A stretch of 64,000 nt of DNA from Arcuatula senhousia (lineage: Eukaryota; Mollusca; Bivalvia; Mytilida; Mytilidae): NCBI GenBank assembly GCA_963971305.1, contig OZ020305.1, forward strand, positions 405,001-469,000. The letters run 5' to 3'. Positions 31,220 through 61,440 of the stretch are shown in pieces. Every line of letters starts with the position of its first letter. The first letter of the stretch is position 1. Position numbers and translations under genes: made by a program. The notes beneath the pieces are model-generated. The model had not been told where the DNA came from, searched no databases, and worked only from the letters and a program-made list of their open reading frames with translations.

Positions 31220-32625
31220 ACCCTTGATAAGAGGCTCCTAGGAGCCTGAATCTTAAGGTCATTCTGAAGAATGACAATTTTACCCAATACTGACTTTTGT
31301 AGAGCTTAATAAGCTGAATGTTTAAGCAAGTAACATTTTAACTTTAAGGAGCCACCAGACATCTTCGGCTAAATGGAGACTTTTGTAAAGTGCAGTGAGC
31401 TAAAGGTTTAAGAAAGCAACAGCTTTTCTCCCTAGTCCACAATAATGTTCATTCTATAGGACAAAAACATGAAATATAAAGAAGGAATGTGTCCATGGGA
31501 CACAAATGCCCCCGCTAGGCCCCAAACAGAAAGTGGAAGTCTCACAGGTCTGAAAGTTGCTTAGGACATACAGATTGTCATACTGAACAATCCTACAAAG
31601 TTTCAAATCATTCTTCTGCGAAAAGCTTGACAGAAATTTTCAAGTATTTTTCATAGATTTCATATCGGCCCTACCCTAAACAGGAAGTAAAAGTCCGATA
31701 GGTCTGAAAGTGGCTTAGGACGTACAGTTTGTCATACTGAACCATCCTACCAAGTTTCAAATTATTCCCATGTACGGTTCCTGAGAAAAGCTTGACGGAA
31801 ATTTGTTCGGACAGTTGGACATACGGATTAAGTAAAACTTATTGCCCCCGACATGTCCTTGCGGGGGCATAAAACGCTATTTTTGACATAAGGAGAGAGA
31901 AAACCACTATAAGGGGTCAGCTGACATCTTCGACCCAATGAATACTTATCAATATGTGGATCGTGTCTTTTTTGCACATATTCCATATTCTTTCGTTTTA
32001 AATTTTGTAGAGCTTCGGTCCAGGTCATCCGAAAACTTCCATCAAATGGAGAGGTTTTTTTTTATTTTAAGAATTTCTCAAACTGGACATCCGTCTGTCT
32101 GTAATGGAATTCATTCTATGAGCCAAAACCCTTCTTTGGCCATAGCCCCTTACAGGGGTCATCTGACAACTTCGAACCATTGCTGAACATTTAAGCAAGC
32201 AACAGCTTCCCTCTATCTGCAAAAGTTTCCATTATAATTATATAAGGCAAAAACATAAAAATCGTGATTTTAAACTAAAAGGGCCATTACGTCTTAAAGG
32301 AATTACCTGACAACTTCGACTCAAAAGAACCATAGAGGCATCAGATTTGTTCTATCTGTCATATTAATTAAGTTATAAATCTTTAAAGGTGATTCTACCC
32401 CAATTAGATATTTTAGCGATGGCGACCATGTTTTTTGTTGAATCAAACATCAAAAACAATAGTTTTGTAAACGCCACCACAAATAACAAGCATACCAAGT
32501 TGGTTGCACTTCGTCAATCGGTTTTAAAGAAACAAAGTTTTGAAAGTTGAAAAGACGACAGACGACGGACGACGGATGCCAAGTGATAGCAATATATCAC
32601 ATGACCTTTGTCCAAGTGAGCTAAA
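31220..32625 (-). mobile_element. AGCTCACC-family element, reversed, interrupted
   Basis: Its left end (AGAGGCTCCTAGGAGCCTGA at about 31228) and right end (AGTGAGCTAAAAT near 32612) match, inverted, the two ends of the element at 37247-38310. Subtracting the 399-bp insertion at 31476-31874 leaves about 1.0 kb, close to the other copy's 1.06 kb. Confidence 0.65.
31476..31874 (-). mobile_element. Inverted pair of ~390-bp elements, right copy
   Basis: Reverse complement of the element at 29524-29908: it starts GAAGGAATGTGTCCATGGGA and ends ACATGTCCTTGCGGGGGCAT. It lies inside the AGCTCACC-family element, so it inserted later. Confidence 0.75.
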
Positions 32626-33719
32626 ATAAAGATATGTCCAAATTAAATGAAGACATGATTCCCTCCCATGCAACCAGCCTTTGAACCGTAAAGTCGATTA
32701 CATGTAGTGGGCATAATATGTAATAAAGACTTTTTATGCTTAGCCTAATATGATTGCGTGCGAAGGTTCTTGATTGGTTTATTGGTTTAAAGAAACTATA
32801 ACAAATATCATTCATAAATTTGATGGTACAGCTACCGTTTTTCTAAAAAGATTTTGCGATAATATCATATTTCCTTTATGGAAAAATAGCTTCAACCTGT
32901 TGGTATAACCTGATTTGGAACGGACGGACCAACGGACAGACCAGAACACCATGCATAAGATATGCCCTTCTACTTTCGCAGACAAAAAAAGCCTTTGATG
33001 ATAAAGGTCCTTCAGAAGGAATTCAATTTATAATGTGGGAAACCAGTATAGAAAAAGAAAGCAAAACGGGCATGAAGAGACAAAACTATATCAAATTGTC
33101 TGGCAAACATTTTAAACTGCATCTGATGCGCGTTTTGCTTTGAAAGAAACAATCTAACTCTGGATGAAAATTTCAAGATTTTTAAGAGCAAAATGATAAA
33201 CCAAAAATTTTAGCATTATATCCGTTTGATTACAAGAGGGAACCAATAACTTATCCACAACTCCTACTAAATTACTCAATAGATTTTTACCACTCAATGG
33301 ATTTTCATGAAATTTCATAGAATGTTTGTGACTTAATGTAGATGTGCAACTTCCATTAAAAATCTGGTCAATTCGTGGGGTGCGTTGGGTATATATTTGT
33401 AAGCTGCAGTTCGCAGTTTTCTAGTTTTACACTAAAAGAAAGGATATTTTATATAAAATAGCAGGGATTTAAAAGAAAGCAATTTTAATGCAATTACCCA
33501 ATACAAACAGCTCGTTTAAACTGTTGAGTTGTTCCGTTTTGTTTACAACACTAAACGTGAATTTCTTGGTAAGAAGGGAGCGGTAATAGTTCAAAAAGTA
33601 CTTTGTAAATAAAAGAACTTCTTTTCCGTGTACATGAACATGTAACGAATAAGACTAAGATCTTACAGGTCAATCCTGACTAATAACGATATACATCTAT
33701 TTAAAAAGAATTTAATCAA
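32626..33719. other. Intergenic, no gene seen
   Basis: AT-rich. Includes a diverged, reversed relative of the 830-1160 fragment at about 33230-33390 (GTAGATGTGCAACTTCC). Nothing else is supported. Confidence 0.45.
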
Positions 33720-36516
33720 CTCTTGGGCCAAGGGCAATATAATGCTTGGTTCGTTTTTGTGACCATTATTGAGGACAATAGGCCCCACGGGACCCGTGGT
33801 GTTAGGTCCGTTTTTTGTGTATACAGGATTTTCATATAAATCATAAATAAACGGAGTTTTAATCTAAAAACAGTGATCCAAAGGACACAGGACCCAGAAA
33901 GGCCCCGTGGGGGTAGGTCATTTTTACGTTGCAAGATTTCTATATTAACTCATGTTATATAAGATATAAGATATAAGATATTTATTTGCCAATTATGGTC
34001 CCACAGGGGGCTATTACAATTATATACGAGGGTTCGATTTTTTTTTTGGCAGTGGTCCATTGGATCCCGGACCTATTTAGAATGTTAGGCCTAACTCATA
34101 TGGACCCACATACACAATTTCGATAGACTTGGACCATCCCTGGGACCCATAGGCCCCGTGGTGCAAAGTCCATTTCCATGGTGCAACATTTCTACATCAA
34201 GTCATGTTATACATGAAATGCATGAGGATTCGAATTTTTTTTTGACAGTGATGCATTGGATCCCGGACCTATTTAGAATGTTAGGCCTAACTCATATGGA
34301 CCCACATACACAATTTCGATAGACTTGGACCATCCCTGGGACCCATAGGCCCCGTGGTGCAAAGTCCATTTCCATGGTGCAACATTTCTACATCAAGTCA
34401 TGTTATACATGAAATGCATGAGGATTCGAATTTTTTTTTGACAGTGATGCATTGGATCCCGGACCTATTTAGAATGTTAGGCCTAACTCATATGGACCCA
34501 CATACACAATTTCGATAGACTTGGACCATCCCTGGGACCCATAGGCCCCGTGGTGCAAAGTCCATTTCCATGGTGCAACATTTCTACATCAAGTCATGTT
34601 ATACATGAAATGCATGAGGATTCGAATTTTTTTTTGACAGTGATTCATTGGATCCCGGACCTATTTAGAATGTTAGGCCTAACTCATATGGACCCACATA
34701 CACAATTTCGATAGACTTGGACCATCCCTGGGACCCATAGGCCCCGTGGTGCAAAGTCCATTTCCATGGTGCAACATTTCTACATCAAGTCATGTTATAC
34801 ATGAAATGTATGAGGATTCGAACTTTTTTTTGACAGTGATTCATTGGATCCCGGACCTATTTAGAATGTTAGGCCTAACTCATATGGACCCACATACACA
34901 ATTTCGATAGACTTGGACCATCCCTGGGACCCATAGGCCCCGTGGTGCAAAGTCCATTTCCATGGTGCAACATTTCTACATCAAGTCATGTTATACATGA
35001 AATGCATGAGGATTCGAATTTTTTTTTTGACAGTGATCCATTGGATCCCGGACCTATTTAGAATGTTAGGCCTAACTCATATGGACCCACATACACAATT
35101 TCGATAGACTTGGACCATCCCTGGGACCCATAGGCCCCGTGGTGCAAAGTCCATTTCCATGGTGCAACATTTCTACATCAAGTCATGTTATACATGAAAT
35201 GCATGAGGATTCGAATTTTTTTTTGACAGTGATGCATTGGATCCCGGACCTATTTAGAATGTTAGGCCTAACTCATATGGACCCACATACACAATTTCGA
35301 TAGACTTGGACCATCCCTGGGACCCATAGGCCCCGTGGTGCAAAGTCCATTTCCATGGTGCAACATTTCTACATCAAGTCATGTTATACATGAAATGCAT
35401 GAGGATTCGAATTTTTTTTTGACAGTGATTCATTGGATCCCGGACCTATTTAGAATGTTAGGCCTAACTCATATGGACCCACATACACAATTTCGATAGA
35501 CTTGGACCATCCCTGGGACCCATAGGCCCCGTGGTGCAAAGTCCATTTCCATGGTGCAACATTTCTACATCAAGTCATGTTATACATGAAATGTATGAGG
35601 ATTCGAACTTTTTTTTGACAGTGATTCATTGGATCCCGGACCTATTTAGAATGTTAGGCCTAACTCATATGGACCCACATACACAATTTCGATAGACTTG
35701 GACCATCCCTGGGACCCATAGGCCCCGTGGTGCAAAGTCCATTTCCATGGTGCAACATTTCTACATCAAGTCATGGTATACATGAAATGCATGAGGATTC
35801 GAATTTTTTTTTGACAGTGATTCATTGGATCCCGGACCTATTTAGAATGTTAGGCCTAACTCATATGGACCCACATACACAATTTCGATAGACTTGGACC
35901 ATCCCTGGGACCCATAGGCCCCGTGGTGCAAAGTCCATTTCCATGGTGCAACATTTCTACATCAAGTCATGGTATACATGAAATGCATGAGGATTCGAAT
36001 TTTTTTTTGACAGTGATTCATTGGATCCCGGACCTATTTAGAATGTTAGGCCTAACTCATATGGACCCACATACACAATTTCGATAGACTTGGACCATCC
36101 CTGGGACCCATAGGCCCCGTGGTGCAAAGTCCATTTCCATGGTGCAACATTTCTACATCAAGTCATGGTATACATGAAATGCATGAGGATTCGAATTTTT
36201 TTTTGACAGTGATTCATTGGATCCCGGACCTATTTAGAATGTTAGGCCTAACTCATATGGACCCACATACACAATTTCGATAGACTTGGACCATCCCTGG
36301 GACCCATAGGCCCCGTGGTGCAAAGTCCATTTCCATGGTGCAACATTTCTACATCAAGTCATGGTATACATGAAATGCATGAGGATTCGAATTTTTTTTT
36401 GACAGTGATTCATTGGATCCCGGACCTATTTAGAATGTTAGGCCTAACTCATATGGACCCACATACACAATTTCGATAGACTTGGACCATCCCTGGGACC
36501 CATAGGCCCCGTGGTG
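33720..36516 (-). repeat. Homogeneous tandem array of 196-bp units (right arm)
   Basis: Thirteen GGATCCCGGACC landmarks from 34062 to 36415, spaced 196 bp apart (one spacing is 197). Units contain AGGCCTAACTCATATGGACC, ATTTCGATAGACTTGGACCA and GGCCCCGTGGTGCAAAGTCC, and appear about 99% identical. The first 240 bp (33720-33957) are diverged units of the same family. The orientation is opposite to 24900-27500. Confidence 0.95.
33958..34026 (-). mobile_element. 3' tail of a non-LTR-type retroelement, copy 2
   Basis: Read on the minus strand: AATTGTAATAGCCCCCTGTG, GGACCATAATTGGCAAATAA, then an ATCTTAT microsatellite. It matches the tail at 13690-13935. It separates the diverged units from the homogeneous units of the right array. 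Confidence 0.6.
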
Positions 36517-36567
36517 CTAGACCCTTTTTTCGTTGGCTATATAAACCGTTTTACTGATGGTGCTCGA

Positions 36568-36589
36568 TGGTGCTTATAGTGGTTGTTGT
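36568..36589 (-). repeat. 22-bp outer inverted motif, right copy
   Basis: Exact reverse complement of 24701-24722. Followed by ACGTAAAC. Only about 50 bp separate it from the end of the 196-bp array. Confidence 0.85.
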
Positions 36590-36799
36590 ACGTAAACTGG
36601 TTCCTTTTTATAACTCGGTTTGTCTTAAAATCATAACAAATATGGCGGCCTATACAATCCAATCACCAAGGAGATAAAGATCATGTGACTAATTTTACGC
36701 TCGAGTGACCAAAATCAATAGTGCGTGAATCTGGATGAAAGATGCAGCAGAAATAACACGCAGTTAATGAATGTCAACAGGTAGTCATACATAAAATAG
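36590..36799 (+). promoter_or_regulatory. STK32 promoter and candidate 5' untranslated exon
   Basis: AAATATGGCGGCC at 36638-36650 resembles a YY1 site, CCAAT lies at 36659-36663, and TCATGTGA at 36681-36688 repeats the E-box type of the LRRC27 promoter. A strong donor AATAG/GTAAGA at 36799/36800 could end a non-coding first exon spliced to the acceptor at 39161/39162. A TATATAA at about 36538 lies inside the array border and is less convincing. Confidence 0.4.
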
Positions 36800-37246
36800 G
36801 TAAGAAATTGACTTCACCTTATATTGCCATGTCACATCTATAAAAATAATTTCCCTAAGACTGCTATTTTATGCTAAATTTTGATGTCATTAATTTTGTC
36901 CTGATCAAATCAATATATCATATATATTTGAATATGTTGACAAATTTAGATAAATTGGATTAGATAGTTTAGTATGATACCACTCAATTGTGAATTAAGC
37001 TATTTTGTAAAATTTAACTTTACTTCTTTGAACAAGTTTAAAAACACCATTGAAAGGTTTATAGACAAAATGCTTTTAAATTATTGAGGGAATTTTTTTA
37101 GTGTATACATGCATTTTATTTTTAGTTTTTGTCTTATTTATATCAATTCTTGCTAATTGGTTTTTTAATGGCCATGGGATCCCATTGACTGATATGGAGC
37201 AGCTGCCTGAAATTTAAGACCTAGGTTAAGGAGCACTGGAGTGCAA

Positions 37247-38310
37247 TTTTAGCTCACCAGGATCAAAGGTCCTTGTGAGCTATTGCCATCACTTGGCATC
37301 TGTCATCGTCGTCTGTCAGTAAATGTTAAAAATTTTTCAAAAATCTTCTCCTTTTAAACTACTGAACAAAATTTAATGAAACTTAGTATGATTGATCCTT
37401 AGGATGTCCTGCACAAAAGTTATATTTCGATTTTTGATCTGTCAAAAAACATGGCTGCTGTTGCTAAAAATAGACCAGGGGGGTCAGTCACTACTGTTTT
37501 TGCTTGTAAATCAAAAATGATATGAGATTGAGAAAATCTGATGCACCATCGATCCTTCAAAATCAAAAGCTCTTTAAGAGTCTCCATTTGTTTGAAGTTG
37601 TCAGGTGACTCCTTATAGGGGTATAAATGGCCCTTTAAAGGTCAAGTCTCATTAAAATTAAACCTTCAATGTTGCTCCCCAAGGAGCAGACATAGCAAGA
37701 AAAAAGGGAGAAATATTGAAGGTGTGATTTTAATGAAACTGTTAAAAAGGTCAAGAATAGCATTTTTTCTTGTCTTTGGCCAATCAAATGATAACTTTTG
37801 CAGAAAGAGAAAAGCTATTGCTTGCTTAAACCTTCAGCTTATTGAGCTCTACAATAGTCTCCATGGGGTTGAAGGTGTCACATGACATCTTGTATGGGTT
37901 ATGGCCCTTTTAAGGTAAAAAATATTGTTTTTTTCATGTTTTTGTCCTGCAAAATGAAAACTTAAAATTGCAGATAGAGAAAAAACTGTTGCTAATGTTT
38001 TAACCTTCAGCTCATTGAGCTTGATAAAAGTCTCAATTGGGTCCAAGATGTCAGATGACCCCCTTACAGGGATTATGGCCCTTAAAAGTTCAAAAATAGT
38101 TTTTTTTCCATGTTTTTGCCATATAGATTGATAAGTATTGCAGTTAGAGATAAACTGTTGCCTGAAAAAACTTTAAACTCATTAAGCTCTCAAAAAGTAT
38201 CAATTTGGTGTAGATTATCAGATGACCCTTATAGGGGTAATTGCTCATAGAAGAGACCCTCAAAGATAAAAGACAAGGTGAGCGATTCAGGCTACTGGGA
38301 GCCTCTTGTT
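37247..38310 (+). mobile_element. AGCTCACC-family element in STK32 5' intron
   Basis: Begins TTTTAGCTCACCAG with CATCACTTGGCATCTGTCAT; ends GATTCAGGCTACTGGGAGCC then TCTTG. The interior repeats a ~190-bp module four times (TTCAGCTCATTGAGCT and CAGATGACCCCTTATAGGGG-like). The interior also matches part of the element at 52987-54637, whose ends are different. Confidence 0.75.
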
Positions 38311-39240
38311 GTAATTGCTATACCACAATTTGGGGATTATTTCATGATCTTTGAGTATTCATCTTTTATAAACTCAATCTGAATATTTACTACTTTTGGA
38401 TCAAATTTGTTAAAGTGACAATAATGACAAATGTTTTGCTTAAAGTTAAGTTTGGACATAAATAGATGAAAACAAAAGCATTTTTAAATTTTCAAATAAC
38501 TATCCAGAGTCATTCAATTACGAGTAATGGGACTGCTTTGTAGCTCACCTAATCAAATGATGTTGTAGGAAGCTACATTAATGCAGCTAACATTGTTGTT
38601 GAGACATTACACTTTTATCAAAATGATATCAATAAAATCTTTTAAGTTTTTATGTATTTGTAAGATCCATCTGTATGCATATATTTAATCAGCTAGAACT
38701 TTAAAACCAGCATCCCAAATCCAGGTTTTGTAGAAAGAGGTGCTTTGACTAGTTTGGTCAGGCTAACATTATGACTGCCTGCAGTTTGCATGATTTCTAA
38801 GTTGTTTAAGAGAATATCAGTTTACTAAATAGGGTGGGATTGATAAAATCTAGTACATGTATAGAAATCATTAAAATAATACAACCAAGGTCCAGGACTC
38901 TTTGAAGCCTAGAATGGAAGGTACTCTTGAAGAAATTGAAAGGTCCTCAATATGAGTTATTGTAAATACCTGTACTGACAGGTCCAGGACCTTTGTCCCT
39001 GAAATTTAGAAGGTCCTGCATAAAATAATGAGGGTCCCTGACCTCGGACCACTGCTATATTTGAATCCCTGACAACACATTAATCTTATGGTTTTCTTTT
39101 TTTTGAATTTTTGGAATAGTTTTGCATTAATTTACCATTAAATAGTTCCATTTGTTTTCAGATTATCATGCCTCTATAGAAATTCACAGAGAATTATAGT
39201 TCTAAATATTTATGATATGATTTGATCTCGAGCTACAGAA

Positions 39241-57093
<17,853 letters not shown>

Positions 57094-58219
57094 GAATATT
57101 TTTATGGCCCGACCACGTATGTGGATCGGACATATAGTTTTACCCTTGTCCGTCCGTCCGTACGTCCGTATGTCTGTACGTCCGTACGTCCGTCCGTAAC
57201 ACTTTGGTTAAGTTCTTGGTTAAGGTCCATTACTCGGATACTAGATGTTGGGAGTCAATGATATTTCACCACCAGATGGGTCTTGGGTAGGGCTACACCA
57301 CCCACTAGAAATTAGGTCACTGTGACCTATATTTTATGCATGAACGACTTTGGTTAAGTTCTTGGTTAAGGTCCATAACTTGGATACTAGATGTTGGGGG
57401 TCAATGATATTTCACTACTAGATGTGTCTTAGGTAAGGTGACACCACCCAATAGAAATAAGGTCACTGTGACCTATATTTTACGCATGAATGACTTTGGT
57501 TAAGTTCTTGGTTAAGGTCCATTACTCGGATACTAGATGTTGGGGGTCAATGATATTTCACTACTAGATGTGTCTTAGGTAAGGTGACACCACCCAATAG
57601 AAATAAGGTCACTGTGACCTATATTTTATGCATGAACGACTTCGGTTAAGTTCTTGGTTAAGGTCCATAACTTGGATACTAGATGTTGGGGGTCAATGAT
57701 ATTTCACCACTAGATGTGTCTTAGGTAAGGTGACACCACCCAATAGAAATAAGGTCTCTGTGACCTATATTTTATGCATGAATGACTTTGGTTAAGTTCT
57801 TGGTTAAGGTCCATATCTCAGATACTACATGTTGATGGTCAATGGTATTTCACCACTAGATGTGTCTTGGGTAACATGACACCACCCAATAAAAATTAGG
57901 TCACTGTGATCTATATTTTATGCATGAACGACTTCGGTTAAGTTCTTGGTTAAGGTCCATAACTTGGATACTAGATGTTGGGGGTCAATGATATTTCACT
58001 ACTAGATGTGTCTTAGGTAAGGTGACACCACCCACTAGAAATGAGGTGACTGTGACCTATATTTTACGCATGAATGACTTTGGTTAAGGTCCATATCTTT
58101 AATACTACATGTTAGGGGTCAATAATATTTCACGTATCCCAGGTAATACACATTGAGGGTCAATGATATTTCAAGAACGGGAGGGCCATCCTGTGGCTCA
58201 TAGACACACTTTCTAGTTA
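57094..58219 (+). mobile_element. 146-bp-unit repeat element, copy B
   Basis: Opposite orientation to 11358-12446. Starts TTTTTATGGCCCGACCACGT, has a CCGTCCGTACG tract, then about seven units of ~146 bp with GGTTAAGTTCTTGGTTAAGG landmarks at about 57205, 57352, 57498 and 57644. Ends GGCTCATAGACACACTTTCT. Perfect AGGTCACTGTGACCT sites lie at 57314-57328, 57460-57474 and 57606-57620, and one-mismatch versions in later units. Confidence 0.85.
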
Positions 58220-58704
58220 ATATTCATTTCTAGCATTATTTTATAATAGCAGAAATCTTTCTTCAGAATATGTTTTTTTCTTACATTCTGCTGCCAAAAT
58301 ATTTTTTACATCAAAAATCATTTTCAAATTATTTTTTAGGGAAAAAACCAAGCCCCCCCTTTCAAGTTAAATGGTCGTCCCTTAGCTGTTATTTATTCTC
58401 TGACCTTGCTTTAGCTAGTGTAAATTCTCATAAGTATTGGGTTTATCTTAGTAAACAACTGTCTTGACATTAAAACAATCAATTTCTGCCACTAATTAAA
58501 GCTTTCTAAAGCCACATGATCTCACTGATTAACAGACATTAGTTTTCTTGATGAGTTCAATCAAATTAACAAACTTAGATGGTTGATAACAATTGAACAA
58601 AGCTGAAGGTGTTAAAGTTATCTGCTTGATATGAAGTCAAATATGGATTAACTTCAATAAAAACCTTTAACAACGAAACAGAAATGTTATGTCTGTTATG
58701 TGCA
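58220..58704 (+). other. STK32 intron 3, no feature seen
   Basis: AT-rich; nothing supported. Confidence 0.4.
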
Positions 58705-59780
58705 TGAACAGAGATTACTGAGCATGGCCTGGATGGAGTGTATTATGTAAGTAGCTCCTGAGTGGGAAAAATAAGCCAGCAGTGCCTGAGTGGGGGTATA
58801 CTATTAGTGAGCAATGACTGAGTGGGGGAATATGTATACATGTATTCAGTGCCTGAATAGAGTTTACTGAGCATGGCCTGGATGGGGTGTACTATGTGAG
58901 CAACTCCTGAGTGTGAAAAATAAGCCAGCAGTGCCTGAGTTGGGCATTTTCTAAGTGACTGTGAGGTATACTAAGTGAAAAATGCCTGAGTGGGGATATA
59001 CTAAGTGAGAAGTGCCTGATTGAGGCATAAAAAGTGAGCATTATAATGCCTTAGTGGGGGTATAACAGTAAGGCATGCCTAAGTTCATTATACTAAGTGA
59101 GTTATGTCTGAGTGGGGTATAGTAAGTAAACAATGACTGAAAGGGGGAAATACCAAGTGATCAGTGCCTGGTTGGGTATACTAAGTGAGTTATGCCTGAG
59201 TGGGCCCTGGGGTATAACAGTTATGAATGCCTAAGTTCAGTATACTAAGTGAGTTATGCCTGAGTGGGGTATACTAATTGAGCAGTGCCTGAAGCATGCT
59301 GAGAGGGTATAACAAGTGAGCAATTTCTGAGTGGGGTTAACCTAATAGTGGGTAGTGCATGAGTGGGGTATAAAAAGTGAGCAGTGCCTGAAAGGCATGA
59401 AAGGGGGGGATACCAAGTGATTACTGCATAGGTGGGGTTTACTAAGTGAGTTATGCCTGAATGGGGTAAACTAATTGAGCAGTGCCTGAGCATGCTGAGA
59501 GGGTATAACATAACAAGTGAGCAATTTCTGAGTGGGGTTAACCTAATAGTGGGTAGTGCATGAGTGGGGTATAAAAAGTGAGCAGTGCCTGAAAGGAGGG
59601 ATAGGATACCAAGTGATAAGTGCCTCAATGGGGTTTACTAAGTCAGCCTGGCTTTAATCATGTTAATGGGGTGAACTAAATGAGCAGTAAATGAGTGGGG
59701 TTTCTAAGTGGACAGAGCCTTAGTGGGGTTGTAGTAAGTGAGCAGTGTTTTGATGGTTATGTGAGCAGAGCATTAGTAGA
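58705..59780 (+). repeat. Irregular short tandem repeat (GTGCCTGAGTGGGGTATACT)
   Basis: Around 35-40 degenerate units, 22-40 bp, of AGTGCCTGAGTGGGGTATAC and TAAGTGAGC. A ~170-bp block around 59250-59400 is repeated at about 59450-59610, a second-level duplication. The long minus-strand open frame here is a repeat artefact. Confidence 0.85.
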
Positions 59781-61440
59781 GGTATTCCTAGCTAGCAGTA
59801 GCAGCTGAGAATGTCTTACTTTTCAAACTTTCAGGACCATATATATTTGTGTCATTTTTAAAGGAAAGGGGGTTTAGGTAAAATATAAGGATTAAAGTAT
59901 TTGATCTACAAAAATGTGTAAGCAATTTCTGTTACATTTTACTTTCTGTCTGTAAATTTATTGTAATGTCACCAGTCAATTGAATAACTAGTTCCAAACT
60001 GTCACTTTTCCCCGCTGTTATTAATGCTTGGGATATGTTTGTTGTAATTGATGACGGTTTGTAAGCTCATTAGCCAGCAGCTCCAGACTTAAACTATAAT
60101 TACATTATTGAACGCAGCATTTTTACTCCTAAAAACTGTCCTCAAATGGATTGATTAAGTCAACATGTGATGTGCTCTGCAGATTTCTGTGTTAAGTCAG
60201 ATATTGTTGTATTTACGATATATGTTGCATTTTAAGTCCTCAAAAAAATTATAAATAAGTAAAAAAACAAAACAAAATCATGGAAGTTGAAGTATTGAAT
60301 GCAAAAATGTACATCAATAGTTTCTTAGTCCATTCATTATGATCGAAATATCATAAAGTAATGTTTTATAAACACATTTGTTTTCTGATTTCTGTATTGG
60401 CGGCTGCGCGGCGTTAACTTTAATGTTAAGGTTTTATGAGCACCTCCATATTTCAAGAACTATGAGTCCTAGGTTGATGAAACTTTGTATGCACATGGGT
60501 CAGTAGTAGCTTAGCACAGTTACATCCCCATCTTTTGACCTTGATCTTAATTTTTCCAGTTGAGTGACTTAGACAATTTTCAATACATAAAATAGCAAAG
60601 TTAAAGTTTAATGAGTGGGAACTCTAAATTCTGCATTCTCAACATTTAATTTATTAAAGAATGAATAGATTAATAATAAGGTAATATGTTCCATTAATGG
60701 TGCCAAATTTAGTGTTAACTCTTGTTCTCATTTTGATCGGTTTTAACAGTATCCAAGATCAAGGTTTATTGAATTTTCCACTTTGCTTTAAGCTTTGAAC
60801 AGACTCTTGAACTACAACACCATGAGATTATTAATATTTTTCTTCAAGAGTTAACCTATTGTTTACAAGTCTTGTTCCATTATCATCTCTGACCTTTTAC
60901 ATCAAAACCATCTTGTATTCAGTGATGGAAATACTTTCATCTAATAACGTTCTATTGAGTTCACTAATGGTGGTAGCCGGTATAACAGAGGTTAGCTAGT
61001 GAATCGGTTTTCCTTAAATTGACACATTTATAACTATCAGTATAATGGAGGAATGAAAATCAATGTTATCACGTTAATAGTCTTGTAAGATGTAATTGTA
61101 GATCATAAGGTCTTCTTATATCTATGAATTCTTATGAGATGTATATGCTGATTATAATCAAGGTCAACTTGTATCAATAATTATAACAAGTTGATAATGC
61201 ATCAAGATATAAGTCTGGCTAAATACAACAATTTTGAACCTGTCAATTACCAATTCCAGTGCTAAAGTTGTGGGTGCTGTTTCATAAAGCAATCACAACT
61301 TAATACCATGTTTGTTGTCTTTTGCAATTTTAATAGGATAATGTGCATATCAAGGTAACAATTGCTTTATGAAAGGTTCCATGATGTGCTTAGATTTACA
61401 AAAAAAGCCTGTACACTTGTTGGTATTTAGGGTACCTGTC
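59781..61440 (+). other. STK32 intron 3, mostly unique
   Basis: AT-rich. A repeat-like fragment near 60400-60560 (GGCGGCTGCGCGGCGTTAAC, then TTTCAAGAACTATGAGTCCT) resembles sequence found within mobile elements. No STK32 exon is recognised. Confidence 0.4.

Noticed and set aside
36536..36546. TATATAA as the STK32 TATA box
   Set aside because: It lies inside the repeat boundary, before the 22-bp motif, and the CCAAT/YY1-like cluster downstream is a better promoter candidate.
59254..59628. 124-codon minus-strand open frame
   Set aside because: Lies wholly in the degenerate GTGCCTGAGTGGGG repeat and has no homology-like features.
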